64,000 nucleotides of DNA, from NCBI RefSeq assembly GCF_001882345.1, contig NZ_MINL01000001.1, positions 1,133,008-1,197,007 on the forward strand. The letters are read 5' to 3'. Under the pieces are notes generated by a model. The model searched no databases. It was not told where the DNA came from and was given only the letters and a program-made list of their open reading frames with translations. The stretch's first letter is position 1. Each line of letters opens with the position of its first letter. Positions 42,050 to 52,599 of the stretch are shown here, in pieces. Both the position numbers and the translations under genes were made by a program. The stretch is from Halomonas sp. QHL1. GTDB taxonomy: Bacteria > Pseudomonadota > Gammaproteobacteria > Pseudomonadales > Halomonadaceae.

Positions 42050-43645
42050 TTAGCCAGCGAAGCTTATATACATAACGATGACTAACACGACCAGGACGAT
42101 ACCGGCGGGTACCGCGCCTTTCCAGGGCGTTAGATCCACATCGCCACTGTGCTGCTGAATCCAATCAGTTTCACGCGGGCGAAGCTTGCCGATAATCAGC
42201 ATCACCGCCACCAGTAATACAAAGACCAGCGCCACGAAGTGGAACTCGTGCATGATCTGCGGCAGTAGCGTAAACGGTGGCACAAAGTAACCAGCGGCAA
42301 TCAATAAACAACCGCCCACCAGGGCAATTTTGGCCGCCATAGGCGGAACACGTTTAGTTAATAGCCCGACCAGCACCACGGCAAGAATGGGAATAAAGTA
42401 GATCGCGTTCATCTTCTGTAGGTAGCCGAAAAGGCTATCCTGGCCTGCCAACAGCGGCGCGATGATCATGGTAATGATGGCCATGATCCAGCCAAAGACT
42501 TTACCCGATTTAACCACCTGCTCTTCCGTAGCCTCTTTGTTCAGCACCCCTTTATAGATGCCCAGGCTGAAAATCGTGGTGGTGCTGTTAAGCGCGGAGT
42601 TAAACGACGACAGGATCGCACCGACCATAACAGCAGCGAAGAACCCTGTAAGATACGGCGGCAGTACGTTAAACACCAAATGACCGTAGGCTTCATCGGC
42701 ACGTACGCCCTGATCGGCATAAAGGTGGTAAGCAATGATGCCGGGCAGTACTAGGTAGAGCGGTCCCAGCAGCTTGAAGAGACCGGTCAGGAGCACGCCC
42801 TTCTGACCTTCGGCAAGGTTTTTGGCCGCAAAGGTACGCTGAATTATCTGCTGGTTGGTGCTCCAGTAGAACAGGTTAATCAGGAAAACGCCGGTAAACA
42901 GGGTAAAGAACGGCACCTGCTGATCAGCACCGCCAATCGAATTCAGCTTGTCCGGGTCGCTCTCTTTGAGAATGCTCCAGCCTTCCATTACGCCGCTGCC
43001 GCCACTCACAGCCTGCAGGCCGAAATAGACGATCACGAAACCGCCGATCAGCAGCCCGACGCCGTTAAGCGTATCCGAGACAGCGACCGTGCGTAGCCCG
43101 CCAAACAGTGCATATACCGCACCGATAATGCCGACGATCCACACCGTTAACCAAAGCAGTGTAGTAGTAGACTCAATGCCGGTTAACCCCGGCAGGTCGA
43201 GCATACCCTGCAGGCCGATGGCACCCGAATAGAGAATAATCGGCAGCAAAATCACCGCGTAAGCTATCAGGAAAATGATATTGGTGATTAGCTGGGTAGT
43301 CTTATCGAAACGAATTTCGAGCAGCTGCGGCAGCGTGGCAATACCACTTTTCAAAAACCGCGGAAGGAAAAATAGCGCCAACGCCACGAGTGCGATAACC
43401 GCCACGACTTCCCAGGCCATCACACTTAAACCATCGGCAAAGGCCGCCCCATTGAGCCCCACCATTTGCTCGGTGGAGAGATTGGTCATTAGCAGAGAGC
43501 CTGCAATCAGCGGGAAGGTTAGCGTACGCCCTGCTAGAAAGTAGCCGCTGGTGCTGGAGTGATCATCTCGGCGGGTGATTCGCCAAGTGATAAAGGCGAC
43601 AAGCCCTGTAAAAAACAGGAAGGACGCCAGGGTCAACGCGTGCAT
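42050..43645 (-). CDS. Sodium:solute symporter (SSS/SGLT family), probable galactose or galactonate uptake
   Basis: A 531-residue inner-membrane symporter with about 14 helices. SSS features are [18 protein letters not shown] (first loop), [53 protein letters not shown] and [17 protein letters not shown] at the sodium-site helix. It resembles the SGLT/YidK branch for sugars. It is convergent with the dgo operon and has a copy of the dgoR-type operator before it (43705-43719), which links it to that regulon. Confidence 0.88.
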   Translation of the reverse strand: MHALTLASFLFFTGLVAFITWRITRRDDHSSTSGYFLAGRTLTFPLIAGSLLMTNLSTEQMVGLNGAAFADGLSVMAWEVVAVIALVALALFFLPRFLKSGIATLPQLLEIRFDKTTQLITNIIFLIAYAVILLPIILYSGAIGLQGMLDLPGLTGIESTTTLLWLTVWIVGIIGAVYALFGGLRTVAVSDTLNGVGLLIGGFVIVYFGLQAVSGGSGVMEGWSILKESDPDKLNSIGGADQQVPFFTLFTGVFLINLFYWSTNQQIIQRTFAAKNLAEGQKGVLLTGLFKLLGPLYLVLPGIIAYHLYADQGVRADEAYGHLVFNVLPPYLTGFFAAVMVGAILSSFNSALNSTTTIFSLGIYKGVLNKEATEEQVVKSGKVFGWIMAIITMIIAPLLAGQDSLFGYLQKMNAIYFIPILAVVLVGLLTKRVPPMAAKIALVGGCLLIAAGYFVPPFTLLPQIMHEFHFVALVFVLLVAVMLIIGKLRPRETDWIQQHSGDVDLTPWKGAVPAGIVLVVLVIVMYISFAG

Positions 43646-43704
43646 TTTGAATCACCTCATCATCATTGTAAGTGGCACGCACGTTACTGTATGCGCGTAT
43701 AGCG

Positions 43705-43719
43705 AAATGTCAGACAAAT
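43705..43719. promoter_or_regulatory. GntR-type operator copy before the symporter gene
   Basis: AAATGTCAGACAAAT shares 13 of 15 bases with the perfect palindrome at 37406-37420, including the full ATGTCAGACA core. It lies 60 bases before the symporter start. Confidence 0.65.
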
Positions 43720-43813
43720 CGTGTATTCATTTTAGTTGAGCTGAATATAGCCCGTTATACACCTTTGGTCTTATATTGAGCTTTATCACTCTTCAAGGCT
43801 GCGCTAAAGCTAT

Positions 43814-43865
43814 AAAAAAGCCCCAGCTATGTTTTTTAGAACAATGAACTGGGGCTATCTTTTTA
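43814..43865 (-). terminator. Strong bidirectional terminator after eda
   Basis: Stem AGCCCCAGCT (43819-43828) / AACTGGGGCT (43847-43856) with an 18-base loop. On the reverse strand it is followed by CTTTTTTATA, and on the forward strand by ATCTTTTT. It closes the zwf-pgl-eda operon 20 bases after the eda stop. Confidence 0.85.
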
Positions 43866-43884
43866 ACTCAGCGCTAGTGCCTAT

Positions 43885-44547
43885 TTAGTGATGAAAACGC
43901 TCCGCTGACTGACGGGCCAACTCACGGATGCCATCCCAATCTTCTGCTTCCACCATCGCTTTAGGCGTTAACCAGGAGCCGCCTACGCACATCACATTGG
44001 GCAGCGAAAGGTAATCTTCGGCATTATCGACGGTGATACCGCCGGTGGGACAGAAGCGTGCTTCAGGAATCGGCGCGCCAAATGCTTTGATCGCTTTGGC
44101 ACCGCCGCTGGATTCCGCCGGGAAAAACTTAAAGCGGCGGTAGCCGTACTGCCAGCCGGTCATCAGCTCAGAAATCGTCGAAACACCCGGCAGCATGGGC
44201 ACTGGGCTTTCAACGCCGTAGCGATAGAGGGCTTCCGTTGCGCCTGGTGTCACTACAAAGTCAGCGCCAACCTGCTCGGCCTGGCGATACTGGGCAGGTG
44301 TCAGCACCGTGCCCACACCAATGCTGGCACCTGGCAGCGCTTCACGCATACGCTTAACCGCTTCAAGAGCACAGTCGGTACGCAGGGTAACTTCCAGTAC
44401 GGTTAAGCCCCCTTCTACTAGGGCACGGCCTAGCGGTACCGCGTCTTCCAAGCGCTCGATAGTGATGACCGGAATCACCTCGGCTTTTAAGCAGATGCTA
44501 TCCAGCTCTGCAGTGCGTGTAGAGGGTAACTGTTTGTCGATAGTCAT
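43885..44547 (-). CDS. eda: KDPG aldolase Eda
   Basis: A 220-residue aldolase splitting KDPG to pyruvate and glyceraldehyde-3-phosphate. It shows VIPVITIERLEDAVPLGRAL with the catalytic Glu, GVGTVLTPAQY, VTPGATEALY and RFKFFPAESSGG with the Schiff-base Lys, then CPTGGITVDNA. The start ATG 44547 follows GGAGA. An ATG at 44565 is less well placed. Last gene of the zwf-pgl-eda operon. Confidence 0.96.
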   Translation of the reverse strand: MTIDKQLPSTRTAELDSICLKAEVIPVITIERLEDAVPLGRALVEGGLTVLEVTLRTDCALEAVKRMREALPGASIGVGTVLTPAQYRQAEQVGADFVVTPGATEALYRYGVESPVPMLPGVSTISELMTGWQYGYRRFKFFPAESSGGAKAIKAFGAPIPEARFCPTGGITVDNAEDYLSLPNVMCVGGSWLTPKAMVEAEDWDGIRELARQSAERFHH

Positions 44548-44602
44548 TAGTGAGTCTCCAAGCAAATTGTTATTGGCCTGATAATTACTATTAGGGCTAA
44601 GG

Positions 44603-45268
44603 CTAAGGCGCCCAGTAAATTGCCAACGGGCAGGTTAAAAAGGCACGAATAGGCAGCTGACGCACGTCGTCGCCGTTTAGTGCCTTGGCCAATACGGCGC
44701 GTTTATCATCGCCGGTAATATGCAGAATATGCCGCCGCGCCTGATGCAGTCGGTCGGCGGAAAAGGTAATCCGGGGTTGCGGCTGGCTAGGCGTTCTGAC
44801 TGCTACCAACAGCTCCTCCGTGGCAAGTGCCAAGGTCAACTCAGGGCTGTCGGGAAACAGTGACGCCGTATGACCATCACCGCCCATACCCAGAATCACC
44901 ACGCTAGCAGGCCACGCTAGCGTTTCGGCTCGTTTGGCGACTTCATCAACGCCCTCTTCAGGTGTAGCCGTGGTGCAAGTTAACGGTATAAAAGTGGCTG
45001 CCGATGCTTTGCCCTGTAGCAGATGCTCACGCACCAACTTGGCATTGCTGTCACTGCTCTGCTCGTCTACCCAGCGCTCATCAGCCAGCGTTACATCTAC
45101 CCGATCCCAGGGCAGCGATTTGGCCGCCAGCGCCTTAAAAAAAGGCACCGGCGTAGAGCCACCGGAAACCACGAGCAGGACGCGATCCTGGTGGCTTAAG
45201 TCTTCTTGCAGCCCCTGAAACACGGTTTCGGCAAGCTGCTCGGCCAACTGTTGTCGTGCTTGGCTCAT
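44603..45268 (-). CDS. pgl: 6-phosphogluconolactonase Pgl
   Basis: A 221-residue SugarP_isomerase-family lactonase (DevB type). VVSGGSTPVPFFKALAA, TLADERWVDEQSSDSN, VILGMGGDGHTASLFPDSPE and the C-terminal CPLAIYWAP are typical. The start ATG 45268 is one base from the zwf stop (TAATATG), so translation is coupled to zwf. It converts phosphogluconolactone to 6-phosphogluconate for Edd. Confidence 0.95.
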   Translation of the reverse strand: MSQARQQLAEQLAETVFQGLQEDLSHQDRVLLVVSGGSTPVPFFKALAAKSLPWDRVDVTLADERWVDEQSSDSNAKLVREHLLQGKASAATFIPLTCTTATPEEGVDEVAKRAETLAWPASVVILGMGGDGHTASLFPDSPELTLALATEELLVAVRTPSQPQPRITFSADRLHQARRHILHITGDDKRAVLAKALNGDDVRQLPIRAFLTCPLAIYWAP

Positions 45269-45269
45269 A

Positions 45270-46775
45270 TTAATAATCCTCATACCAGCTGCGGCCATCC
45301 TGGGTAATCATGGCAATTGAAGCGACCGGCCCCCAAGAACCTGCGGGATAACGACGCGGCGGCGTGTCGCGCTTTTTCCAGCCATCGATGAGTTGGTCGC
45401 ACCAGCGCCAGGCGTGTTCAATTTCATCGCGACGCACGAACAGGTACTGCTGGCCTTTCATGACTTCGAGCAGCAGGCGTTCGTAAGCATCGGGTATCCG
45501 CGATTTGGGAAATGCGCTGTTGAAGTCCAAATGCAGCGGACCGGGGCGCAGGCGCATGCCTTTATCCAAACCGCTATCTTTGGTCAATACTTGCAGGGCA
45601 ATACCCTCTTCCGGCTGCAGGCGAATAATTAGCTTATTCGAGGCAATGCCGCGCTGATCCGGGTCGAAGATATAGTGGGGCTGCTGGCGGAAGTGAATGA
45701 CGATCTGCGAAAGCTTCTCCGGCATCCGTTTACCGGTGCGCAGGTAGAACGGCACACCAGCCCAGCGCCAGTTAGCCACTTCGGTTTTCATGGCCACGAA
45801 GGTTTCGGTCTGGCTCTGGGTGTTGGCGCCCTCTTCTTCCAGGTAACCCGGCACCGACTGGCCATCGCTGGTGCCCGCGATATATTGACCGCGTACTACA
45901 TCGCGACCAAGCGCCTCGCCCACAAACGGTTTAAGTGCTTTAAGCACCTTGACCTTCTCATCGCGGATGGCGTCGGCATCCAGGTTAGAGGGCGGATCCA
46001 TGGCGATTAAGCACAGCAGCTGCAGCAGGTGGTTTTGCACCATATCGCGTAGCTGGCCCGCCTCATCGAAATAGCCCCAGCGCCCTTCGATACCTACCTT
46101 CTCGGCAACGGTAATTTCCACATGGGAGATGTTGTTCTGGTTCCACTGGGTGCCAAACAGCGGGTTGGCAAAACGCAGTGCAATCAGGTTCTGTACGGTC
46201 TCTTTACCCAAATAGTGGTCGATGCGATAAATCCGCGACTCGGGGAACACTTCACCGATAGCGTCGTTAATTTCGACCGAGGAGTGCAGGTCATAGCCGA
46301 TGGGTTTCTCAACCACCACGCGGGACTCATCGTCCAGGCTTTTACTGGCCTGCAGGTGACGGCAGATATCGCCATAAATAGGTGCCCCAACGGAAAGATA
46401 GACCACCATTGGGCGTGGTGAGCCCTTTCGCCACTGGCGAATGGCGTCGTAACCTTCAACGCTGGAAAAATCGAGCTTTAAGTAATCTAAGCGGGCGAGA
46501 AAACGCTCGAGGCTCTGCTTATCCTGCTCGCTGCTTTTCAGCCGCTTTTGCAGCGCGTCGTTAACCATTTTCCGAAACGATGCAACGTCGTGCTCATGCC
46601 GAGCCAGCCCCATAATGCGCGTGCTTTCAGGCATCAAGCCTTCACGATCAAGATGGTACAAGGCAGGAAATAGCTTGCGCATAGCAAGATCACCCAGCGC
46701 CCCAAACAACGCTAAATCAATAGCGTGGTTCGGATCGCCCAGCGGTGCACCTTGGGAAGCAGTGGACTGGCTCAT
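45270..46775 (-). CDS. zwf: Glucose-6-phosphate dehydrogenase Zwf
   Basis: A 501-residue NADP-dependent enzyme. The cofactor site is [18 protein letters not shown], the active-site signature [13 protein letters not shown], with VVEKPIGYD and [13 protein letters not shown] conserved. It leads zwf-pgl-eda. Two HexR-like boxes lie upstream, one perfect (46861-46875). Confidence 0.97.
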   Translation of the reverse strand: MSQSTASQGAPLGDPNHAIDLALFGALGDLAMRKLFPALYHLDREGLMPESTRIMGLARHEHDVASFRKMVNDALQKRLKSSEQDKQSLERFLARLDYLKLDFSSVEGYDAIRQWRKGSPRPMVVYLSVGAPIYGDICRHLQASKSLDDESRVVVEKPIGYDLHSSVEINDAIGEVFPESRIYRIDHYLGKETVQNLIALRFANPLFGTQWNQNNISHVEITVAEKVGIEGRWGYFDEAGQLRDMVQNHLLQLLCLIAMDPPSNLDADAIRDEKVKVLKALKPFVGEALGRDVVRGQYIAGTSDGQSVPGYLEEEGANTQSQTETFVAMKTEVANWRWAGVPFYLRTGKRMPEKLSQIVIHFRQQPHYIFDPDQRGIASNKLIIRLQPEEGIALQVLTKDSGLDKGMRLRPGPLHLDFNSAFPKSRIPDAYERLLLEVMKGQQYLFVRRDEIEHAWRWCDQLIDGWKKRDTPPRRYPAGSWGPVASIAMITQDGRSWYEDY

Positions 46776-46805
46776 CGTCGCTCCTATTTATAATTAGGCA
46801 TCTAA

Positions 46806-46820
46806 TGTAGTTAGATTACC
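46806..46820. promoter_or_regulatory. HexR-like operator upstream of zwf (proximal)
   Basis: TGTAGTTAGATTACC matches 13 of 15 positions of the HexR motif. It lies about 30 bases before the zwf start. Confidence 0.5.
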
Positions 46821-46860
46821 TAAAATCTACCGTAAAGGGGGCAGTATACGCAATAATTCG

Positions 46861-46875
46861 TGTAATTTTACTACA
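46861..46875. promoter_or_regulatory. HexR-like operator upstream of zwf (perfect match)
   Basis: TGTAATTTTACTACA fits all 15 positions of TGTARTWWWAYTACA. It lies about 85 bases before zwf. HexR is a KDPG-responsive RpiR-family regulator. Its gene is not in the window. Confidence 0.75.
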
Positions 46876-47063
46876 AAAATAACCTGCATTGAGAACTAGC
46901 TGCTTTTAAAACCTACCCTGGCGACTTTAGTAATAAAAATCGCTAGCGAGCATCGTGGCGCTACGTAAAAAAACATCAATCACGTCTGCATTTTTACGGA
47001 CTTTTTATGCATGTGCATGATGTTATAGCGCATATTAAGAATACTAAATGGCGAGCTGGGCTT

Positions 47064-48554
47064 ATGACACCATCCACACCATGGTTTTATCGTAGCAGGA
47101 ATGTGTATCGCCACTGGGCACCTGTTTTTAAAATCATCTCGATTCTCTGGGTAGTGCTAGCGCTGTTTATGCTAGTGCCTTTCGTCGTACTACTGATTGA
47201 GAGCGATCCTGACGCACCCGCCTTCGGCGTTTCCATTCTGATTGTACTTGGCGCCGCAGCGCTCACTTGGTTACTCACCTATCGCGCAGCCTTAGAGTTG
47301 AAGCCATGGCAGATGTTTATTCTTACCGCCGCCAGTTGGGTCACCATTAGCGGTTTTGCCAGTCTGCCGCTAGTGCTTGGCGCGCCTCAGTTAACCTTTA
47401 CCAACGCGGTGTTTGAATCGGTATCGGCGATAACCACGACGGGTTCTACCATTCTGGTCGGCATTGAGCACTTTTCCGATGGCTTGAAGCTATGGCGAGG
47501 GCTCATGCAGTGGATGGGTGGCATCGGCATTATCGTCATGGGCATTGCCATTTTGCCGTTTCTAAAAGTTGGCGGTATGCGGCTGTTTCACACCGAGTCG
47601 TCTGATTGGTCCGATAAAGTGATGCCACGCACTGGCGGTATTGCTAAAGCGACGCTAACGATCTATGTCAGCCTAACCCTGGTCGCGATTGCTAGTTATT
47701 GGTTCGGCGGAATGACGCTGCTAGACGCCACCGTACATGGTATGACGTCGCTAGCCACCGGCGGCTTTGCCAACTCCGACGCCTCGTTTGGGGCTTACGC
47801 CGACCAGCCTTGGCTGCTGTGGATGAGCAGTTTTTTTATGCTCTGCGGCGCGCTACCGTTTGTTTTGTATATCCGCTTTATTCGCACCTCACGCAGTGCC
47901 TTATGGAAAGACCAGCAGGTACGCGGCCTCTTAAAGCTTCTTCTGGCCGCCATCTTGATGCTTAGCGCCTGGCGGGTCATTCAGGGAGATAACTGGTTTG
48001 AATCACTTACCCACGTCACCTTCAACGTGATCTCAGTAGTCACGACCACCGGTTACGCATCTGATGATTACACCCAGTGGGGGGCGCTGCCCGTGGTCGC
48101 TTTTTTCTACCTGACCTTTGTGGGCGGCTGCAGCGGCTCTACTAGCGGCGGGATGAAAATCTTCCGGTTTCAGATTGCCTCTTTAATGCTGCTTAACCAG
48201 CTTCGATATCTCATCCATGCCAATGGTGTGTTTACCACTCGCTATAACCAGCAGCCGGTCACCAGCGATATCTCGCGCAGCGTAGTGGCCTTCTCGTTCT
48301 TCTTCTTTATCACTATTGCCGCACTTGCACTGGGCTTATCCGCCCTAGGGTTGGATTTAGTCACCGCTCTTTCCGGTGCCGCAACCGCAGTCTCCAATGT
48401 GGGACCAGGCCTTGGCGATATTATCGGCCCCGCGGGTAATTTTGCCCCCCTACCCGACGCGGCGAAATGGCTGCTATGTATTGGCATGCTGATGGGGCGA
48501 TTAGAAATACTCACCGTCGTGGTGTTACTGACTCCCATGTTCTGGCGGCGCTAG
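47064..48554 (+). CDS. trkH: Trk potassium uptake channel subunit TrkH
   Basis: A 496-residue membrane protein with four channel-like repeats. The four selectivity-filter loops are visible: TTTGST, ATGGFA, TTTGYA and NVGPGL. WRGLMQWMGGIGIIVMGIAILP and GGCSGSTSGGMKIFR are TrkH/KtrB signatures. The start at 47064 gives the usual length. The frame also has an ATG at 47007 adding 19 residues. It leads an operon with kdpD-like, kdpE and trkA. Confidence 0.94.
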   Translation: MTPSTPWFYRSRNVYRHWAPVFKIISILWVVLALFMLVPFVVLLIESDPDAPAFGVSILIVLGAAALTWLLTYRAALELKPWQMFILTAASWVTISGFASLPLVLGAPQLTFTNAVFESVSAITTTGSTILVGIEHFSDGLKLWRGLMQWMGGIGIIVMGIAILPFLKVGGMRLFHTESSDWSDKVMPRTGGIAKATLTIYVSLTLVAIASYWFGGMTLLDATVHGMTSLATGGFANSDASFGAYADQPWLLWMSSFFMLCGALPFVLYIRFIRTSRSALWKDQQVRGLLKLLLAAILMLSAWRVIQGDNWFESLTHVTFNVISVVTTTGYASDDYTQWGALPVVAFFYLTFVGGCSGSTSGGMKIFRFQIASLMLLNQLRYLIHANGVFTTRYNQQPVTSDISRSVVAFSFFFFITIAALALGLSALGLDLVTALSGAATAVSNVGPGLGDIIGPAGNFAPLPDAAKWLLCIGMLMGRLEILTVVVLLTPMFWRR

Positions 48555-48589
48555 CCGAACATCTTGAAGGACGTTCGTGAAGGGCAAAT

Positions 48590-49753
48590 GTGAAGGACAA
48601 TCGTGTCATGACGCTTAGAAAACCGATATGGAAACCCTTTGGGCAGATTGCGAACCAACTGCGCTTGCCAATGCCGTCAGAAATCCTGATTGCGCTGGCG
48701 AGTACGTTGGTTGCTCTGCTTGTCGCCTGGGGGCTCTATGCCTGGCTAGCCTTGGCTAATCTTTCGTTGATTTTTCTTACTGCGGTTCTCGTCAGTGCTG
48801 TGTTGTCAGGAAGCTACGCAGCTCTGTTATGTGCCGTGCTGGGCTTTCTGACGTTTAATTTTTGCTTCACCGTTCCGCACTTTTCGTTAGCGGTTGAAGA
48901 GCAAGAGCAACTGCTAACACTGCTGTTCTTTCTATTAGTCGCATTGGTAGTCGGCAAGCTCGCTGGAGATAGCCGCCAACGCCTGCTGGAGCTTAGCGCC
49001 GCTCGCTTGGCTGAAGAGCAGGAGAGATTGCGTTCAGCGCTGCTATCGTCGGTTTCCCACGACCTGCGGACTCCGCTAGCATCGATTATTGGCGCGGCCA
49101 GCTCGCTTCGCACTCTGGATGCACAGCTCAGCCAACAGGATCGCTTTGCACTATTAGATGGCGTACTAAGCGAAAGCGAACGCCTTAACCGCTATATACA
49201 AAATCTGTTGGATATGACCCGCCTAGGGCATGGCAACATGAAAATTGAGCGAGACTGGGTGGCATTTGATGATTTAGTCGCGTCAGCACGAAAACGCTTA
49301 GGCACCGCCCTTGAAGGCTTCCAAGTAGAGCAGCACTGGCCAAAAGAGCTACCACTACTTTACGTTCACCCCGCCCTGATTGAGCAAGCGCTGGTCAACG
49401 TGCTTGAAAATGCGGCGCGCTTCTCACCCCCTAATGGCCATATCACTATCGAAGCCCAGTGTCGTGATGAGAAAAGTGATGGAAATCAGCCTATCTTACT
49501 GTTTTCGGTTACCGACCAAGGCCCAGGCATACCCGAAGCATTACGCGAGCGCGTATTCGATATGTTTGTCACCGGTAACGAGGGTGATCGCAGCCTGCAT
49601 GGCAGTGGACTGGGGCTGGCGATTTGCCGGGGAATGCTTGGCGCCCACGCGGGTCAAATCCACGCAAGCCCTGGGCCGGACGGTGTTGGCACCAAAATTA
49701 CCATGACGCTGCCTCTATCGGCACCCAGCAAGGACGCCGAGAATGACCACTGA
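48590..49753 (+). CDS. Short KdpD-like sensor histidine kinase
   Basis: A 387-residue kinase with the DUF4118 four-helix membrane region (residues ~30-125), the HisKA domain with phospho-accepting His157 in VSSVSHDLRTPLASI-like sequence (SSVSHDLRTPLA), and HATPase motifs NVLENAARFSPP, DQGPGIP and GSGLGLAI. Full KdpD is ~890 residues. The N-terminal KdpD/UspA part is absent. It overlaps kdpE by 11 bases and lies between trkH and trkA, so it probably controls the Trk genes. An ATG at 48608 is an alternative start. Confidence 0.9.
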   Translation: MKDNRVMTLRKPIWKPFGQIANQLRLPMPSEILIALASTLVALLVAWGLYAWLALANLSLIFLTAVLVSAVLSGSYAALLCAVLGFLTFNFCFTVPHFSLAVEEQEQLLTLLFFLLVALVVGKLAGDSRQRLLELSAARLAEEQERLRSALLSSVSHDLRTPLASIIGAASSLRTLDAQLSQQDRFALLDGVLSESERLNRYIQNLLDMTRLGHGNMKIERDWVAFDDLVASARKRLGTALEGFQVEQHWPKELPLLYVHPALIEQALVNVLENAARFSPPNGHITIEAQCRDEKSDGNQPILLFSVTDQGPGIPEALRERVFDMFVTGNEGDRSLHGSGLGLAICRGMLGAHAGQIHASPGPDGVGTKITMTLPLSAPSKDAENDH

Positions 49754-50465
49754 TCAAGCGCGCGTATTAGTCATTGATGACGAGCCACACATTCGCCATT
49801 TTTTGCGTATCAGCCTCACCTCTCAGGGATTTCAGGTGATTGAGGCGGCCAGTGGTCGCGAAGGGTTGGAAAAACTCAATGCTGATGCCCTCACCGCTAA
49901 TGCCGACATCGTTTTGCTGGATCTTGGTCTGCCAGACATGGATGGACAGCAAGTGCTCGATTCGATCCGCAAGTATAGCGAGGTGCCCGTAATCATTGTT
50001 TCGGTGCGCGGCCATGAGGCTGAAAAAGTGCGCGCCCTGGATAACGGGGCGAGCGACTACGTTACCAAACCATTCGGCATTCAAGAGCTGCTGGCACGTA
50101 TTCGAGCCCTATTAAGGCGGCGCGCCAGCTCAAACGCCCAGCGTTTCCAGCATGGTGGTTTGTTAGTCGACCTAGCCGCTTACCAGGTGAGCTTGCACGA
50201 CGAGGCCATTCATCTAACGCCTAAAGAGTTCGCCGTACTAGCCCAGCTAATTACCTCCGCTGGGCGAGTGGTCACGCAGACCCAGCTATTGCGGCAGATA
50301 TGGGGCCCAACCCACCAGGAGGATACGCACTACTTGCGCATTGTGGTGAGCAAGCTGCGTCAAAAGCTAGGTGACGACCCCCAATCCCCCACCCTACTGC
50401 AAACTGAACCCGGCATTGGTTACCGACTCTCCCTTGAGCCTGACCGTGAGGACAAGACCGTATGA
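49743..50465 (+). CDS. kdpE: KdpE-type response regulator
   Basis: A 240-residue OmpR-family regulator. The receiver has [16 protein letters not shown] with acidic pocket, phospho-acceptor Asp60 in VLLDLGLPD, and Lys in YVTKPFG. The winged-helix domain has [13 protein letters not shown] and [20 protein letters not shown], ending GIGYRLSLE. It overlaps trkA by four bases (ATGA). No kdpFABC genes are present here. Confidence 0.93.
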   Translation: MTTDQARVLVIDDEPHIRHFLRISLTSQGFQVIEAASGREGLEKLNADALTANADIVLLDLGLPDMDGQQVLDSIRKYSEVPVIIVSVRGHEAEKVRALDNGASDYVTKPFGIQELLARIRALLRRRASSNAQRFQHGGLLVDLAAYQVSLHDEAIHLTPKEFAVLAQLITSAGRVVTQTQLLRQIWGPTHQEDTHYLRIVVSKLRQKLGDDPQSPTLLQTEPGIGYRLSLEPDREDKTV

Positions 50466-51835
50466 AAATCATCATTCTCGGCGCCGGCCAGGTCGGCGGC
50501 ACACTGGCAGAACACCTCGCCCGCGAGGAAAACGACATCACTGTCGTTGACACTGACGCCAAAAAGTTGCGCGACCTGCACACCAAACTCGATATCCGCA
50601 CCGTCACCGGGGCGGGCTCCTACCCGATTGTGCTGCGCCAGGCAGGCTGTGAAGACGCCGATATGTTGATCGCCGTGACCAGCAGCGACGAGATCAACAT
50701 GATCGCCTGTCAGGTTGCTCACACGCTGTTTCGCACCCCGACAAAAATTGCCCGGGTACGCGCCACGGCGTACCTGACTCGCAAAGGCCTGTTCGCCCAC
50801 GAAGCGATCCCCATTGATGTACTGATCAGCCCCGAGCAGGTGGTCACCGACCACGTGCGCCGTTTGATTGAGCACCCCGGTGCCCTGCAGGTACTGGAGT
50901 TTGCCGGTGGCCTGGTACAGCTGGTAGCGGTGAAAGCGTTTTACGGCGGCCCGCTGGTGGGTCAGGATTTGGCTTTTCTGCGCCGCCATATGCCCAACGT
51001 GGATACCCGCGTGGCGGCGATTTACCGCCGTAACCGGCCGATTATTCCCCGCGGCGATACGGTCATCGAGGCTGACGACGAAGTGTTCTTCCTCGCCGCC
51101 CGCCGCGATATTCGCGCGGTGATGAGCGAGTTGCGCCGAGTCGAGAAAGATTTCCGCCGCGTCGTGATCGCCGGGGGTGGCAATATCGGCGAGAGGCTGG
51201 CGGAGCATTTGGAGCATAGCCACCAGGTAAAGATCATCGAGCACAGCCTGGAGCGCTGCACCACCCTCTCTGAGCGGCTGGATCGCACTGTGGTGCTCCA
51301 CGGTAGTGCCACCAGCAAGCGCTTGCTGGAAGAGGAGAATATCGAAGAGTGCGATATCTTCTGCGCGCTGACCAATGACGACGAGGTCAATATCATGTCG
51401 TCGCTGCTCGCTAAGCGCTTAGGGGCGAAGAAGGTGCTGACGCTGATTAACAACGCCGCTTACGTGGATTTAGTGCAGGGGGGCGAGATCGATATCGCTA
51501 TTTCACCCCAACAGGCCACCATCGGCAGCCTGCTAACCCACGTGCGCCGGGGCGATATCGTCAACGTTCACTCGCTGCGTCGGGGTGCTGCCGAAGCCAT
51601 TGAAGCCATCGCCCACGGCGATAAGCAGTCGTCTAAGGTGGTGGGCCGCACGGTCCGCGAGATCGACTTACCCGATGGCACGACGATTGGGGCGATTGTG
51701 CGCGGCAAGGAAGTCATCATCGCCCACGGCGATGTGATGGTGGAGAGCGGCGACCACGTGATTCTGTTTGTGGTCGACAAACGCCGCATTCGCGATGTGG
51801 AGCGCATGTTCCAAGTTGGCTTATCGTTCTTTTAA
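50462..51835 (+). CDS. trkA: Trk system NAD-binding regulatory protein TrkA
   Basis: A 457-residue cytoplasmic ring subunit with two RCK units. Each has a Rossmann start, [22 protein letters not shown] and [17 protein letters not shown], followed by TrkA-C domains ([32 protein letters not shown]). It gates TrkH according to ATP/ADP or NAD(H). The full length is standard. It is last in the trkH-kdpDE-trkA operon. Confidence 0.96.
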   Translation: MKIIILGAGQVGGTLAEHLAREENDITVVDTDAKKLRDLHTKLDIRTVTGAGSYPIVLRQAGCEDADMLIAVTSSDEINMIACQVAHTLFRTPTKIARVRATAYLTRKGLFAHEAIPIDVLISPEQVVTDHVRRLIEHPGALQVLEFAGGLVQLVAVKAFYGGPLVGQDLAFLRRHMPNVDTRVAAIYRRNRPIIPRGDTVIEADDEVFFLAARRDIRAVMSELRRVEKDFRRVVIAGGGNIGERLAEHLEHSHQVKIIEHSLERCTTLSERLDRTVVLHGSATSKRLLEEENIEECDIFCALTNDDEVNIMSSLLAKRLGAKKVLTLINNAAYVDLVQGGEIDIAISPQQATIGSLLTHVRRGDIVNVHSLRRGAAEAIEAIAHGDKQSSKVVGRTVREIDLPDGTTIGAIVRGKEVIIAHGDVMVESGDHVILFVVDKRRIRDVERMFQVGLSFF

Positions 51836-51852
51836 CTGGCGCTTTTGAAAGG

Positions 51853-52599
51853 CTAAATCTCGACCGCGCGACCAATAAACTCAATGGGGCCGGTGGGCAG
51901 ACCGGTGGCCGAACCGGTTTCGTCTTCCAGCGTTAGCTCAAATAGCTGGTTATCCTCAAGCGGCGGCAACTGGTCTAAGCGCATCCGAATCGGCTGGCCT
52001 GGCTCCACCAAGCCCAGCGATACCGGTGCCTGCCACTCATCTGCTTTGGTCCAGAACTCTAGTGCTTTACCTTCAGGTACTTCGAAGGTGCCCAGCGGGA
52101 TGAGCTCGATTTCCTGCCGCGATGATGCCTGTACGACCCAGCCCGCTGATTGGGTTTGCGGGGCAAGCAGAACCACCATGTACTCGGGCGTAGTTGAAAT
52201 AGTCGGTTCAGTTACTTCATTGGCCAGCATTACGCCCAATACTAACGCCGCCGCTAAGCCAAACCCGGCGGCGCCGCGCCAAAGCGGCAGACTGTGCAGC
52301 ATACGGCGGGGTCTTGGCGGCGCGGCAGTGGCAGCTCGAGCACGCTTAGCAAGCGCTTCCCGTGACGCCAAACTGCGCTCAATACGCGGCCACAAATAAT
52401 CAGAGGGCGTTACTGGATCGGTGATATCGGTATAGGGCAAGAAGCGCTCTTCCCAAGCCATCACGGCTTTTTGCAGTTCAGGCTCATTGGGTAACCGAGC
52501 TTCCAGCGCTTTGCGCTGCTCTAACGACAATGTACCCAGCACGTATTCACCCGCCAAGGCATGGTCATCTTCATTTTTGTGATCATTTGGGCGGGTCAT
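51853..52599 (-). CDS. Anti-sigma factor (RskA/anti-sigma-K type)
   Basis: A 248-residue membrane protein. The N-terminal anti-sigma part has LAGEYVLGTLSLEQRKALEARL and EWEERF-like AWEERFLPYTDIT. One transmembrane helix (GAAGFGLAAALVLGVMLA) is followed by a periplasmic RskA domain (AGWVVQASSRQEIELIPLG, ALEFWTKADEW). The ATG overlaps the sigma factor stop (ATGA). It should sequester the adjacent ECF sigma factor until an envelope signal arrives. Confidence 0.9.
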   Translation of the reverse strand: MTRPNDHKNEDDHALAGEYVLGTLSLEQRKALEARLPNEPELQKAVMAWEERFLPYTDITDPVTPSDYLWPRIERSLASREALAKRARAATAAPPRPRRMLHSLPLWRGAAGFGLAAALVLGVMLANEVTEPTISTTPEYMVVLLAPQTQSAGWVVQASSRQEIELIPLGTFEVPEGKALEFWTKADEWQAPVSLGLVEPGQPIRMRLDQLPPLEDNQLFELTLEDETGSATGLPTGPIEFIGRAVEI

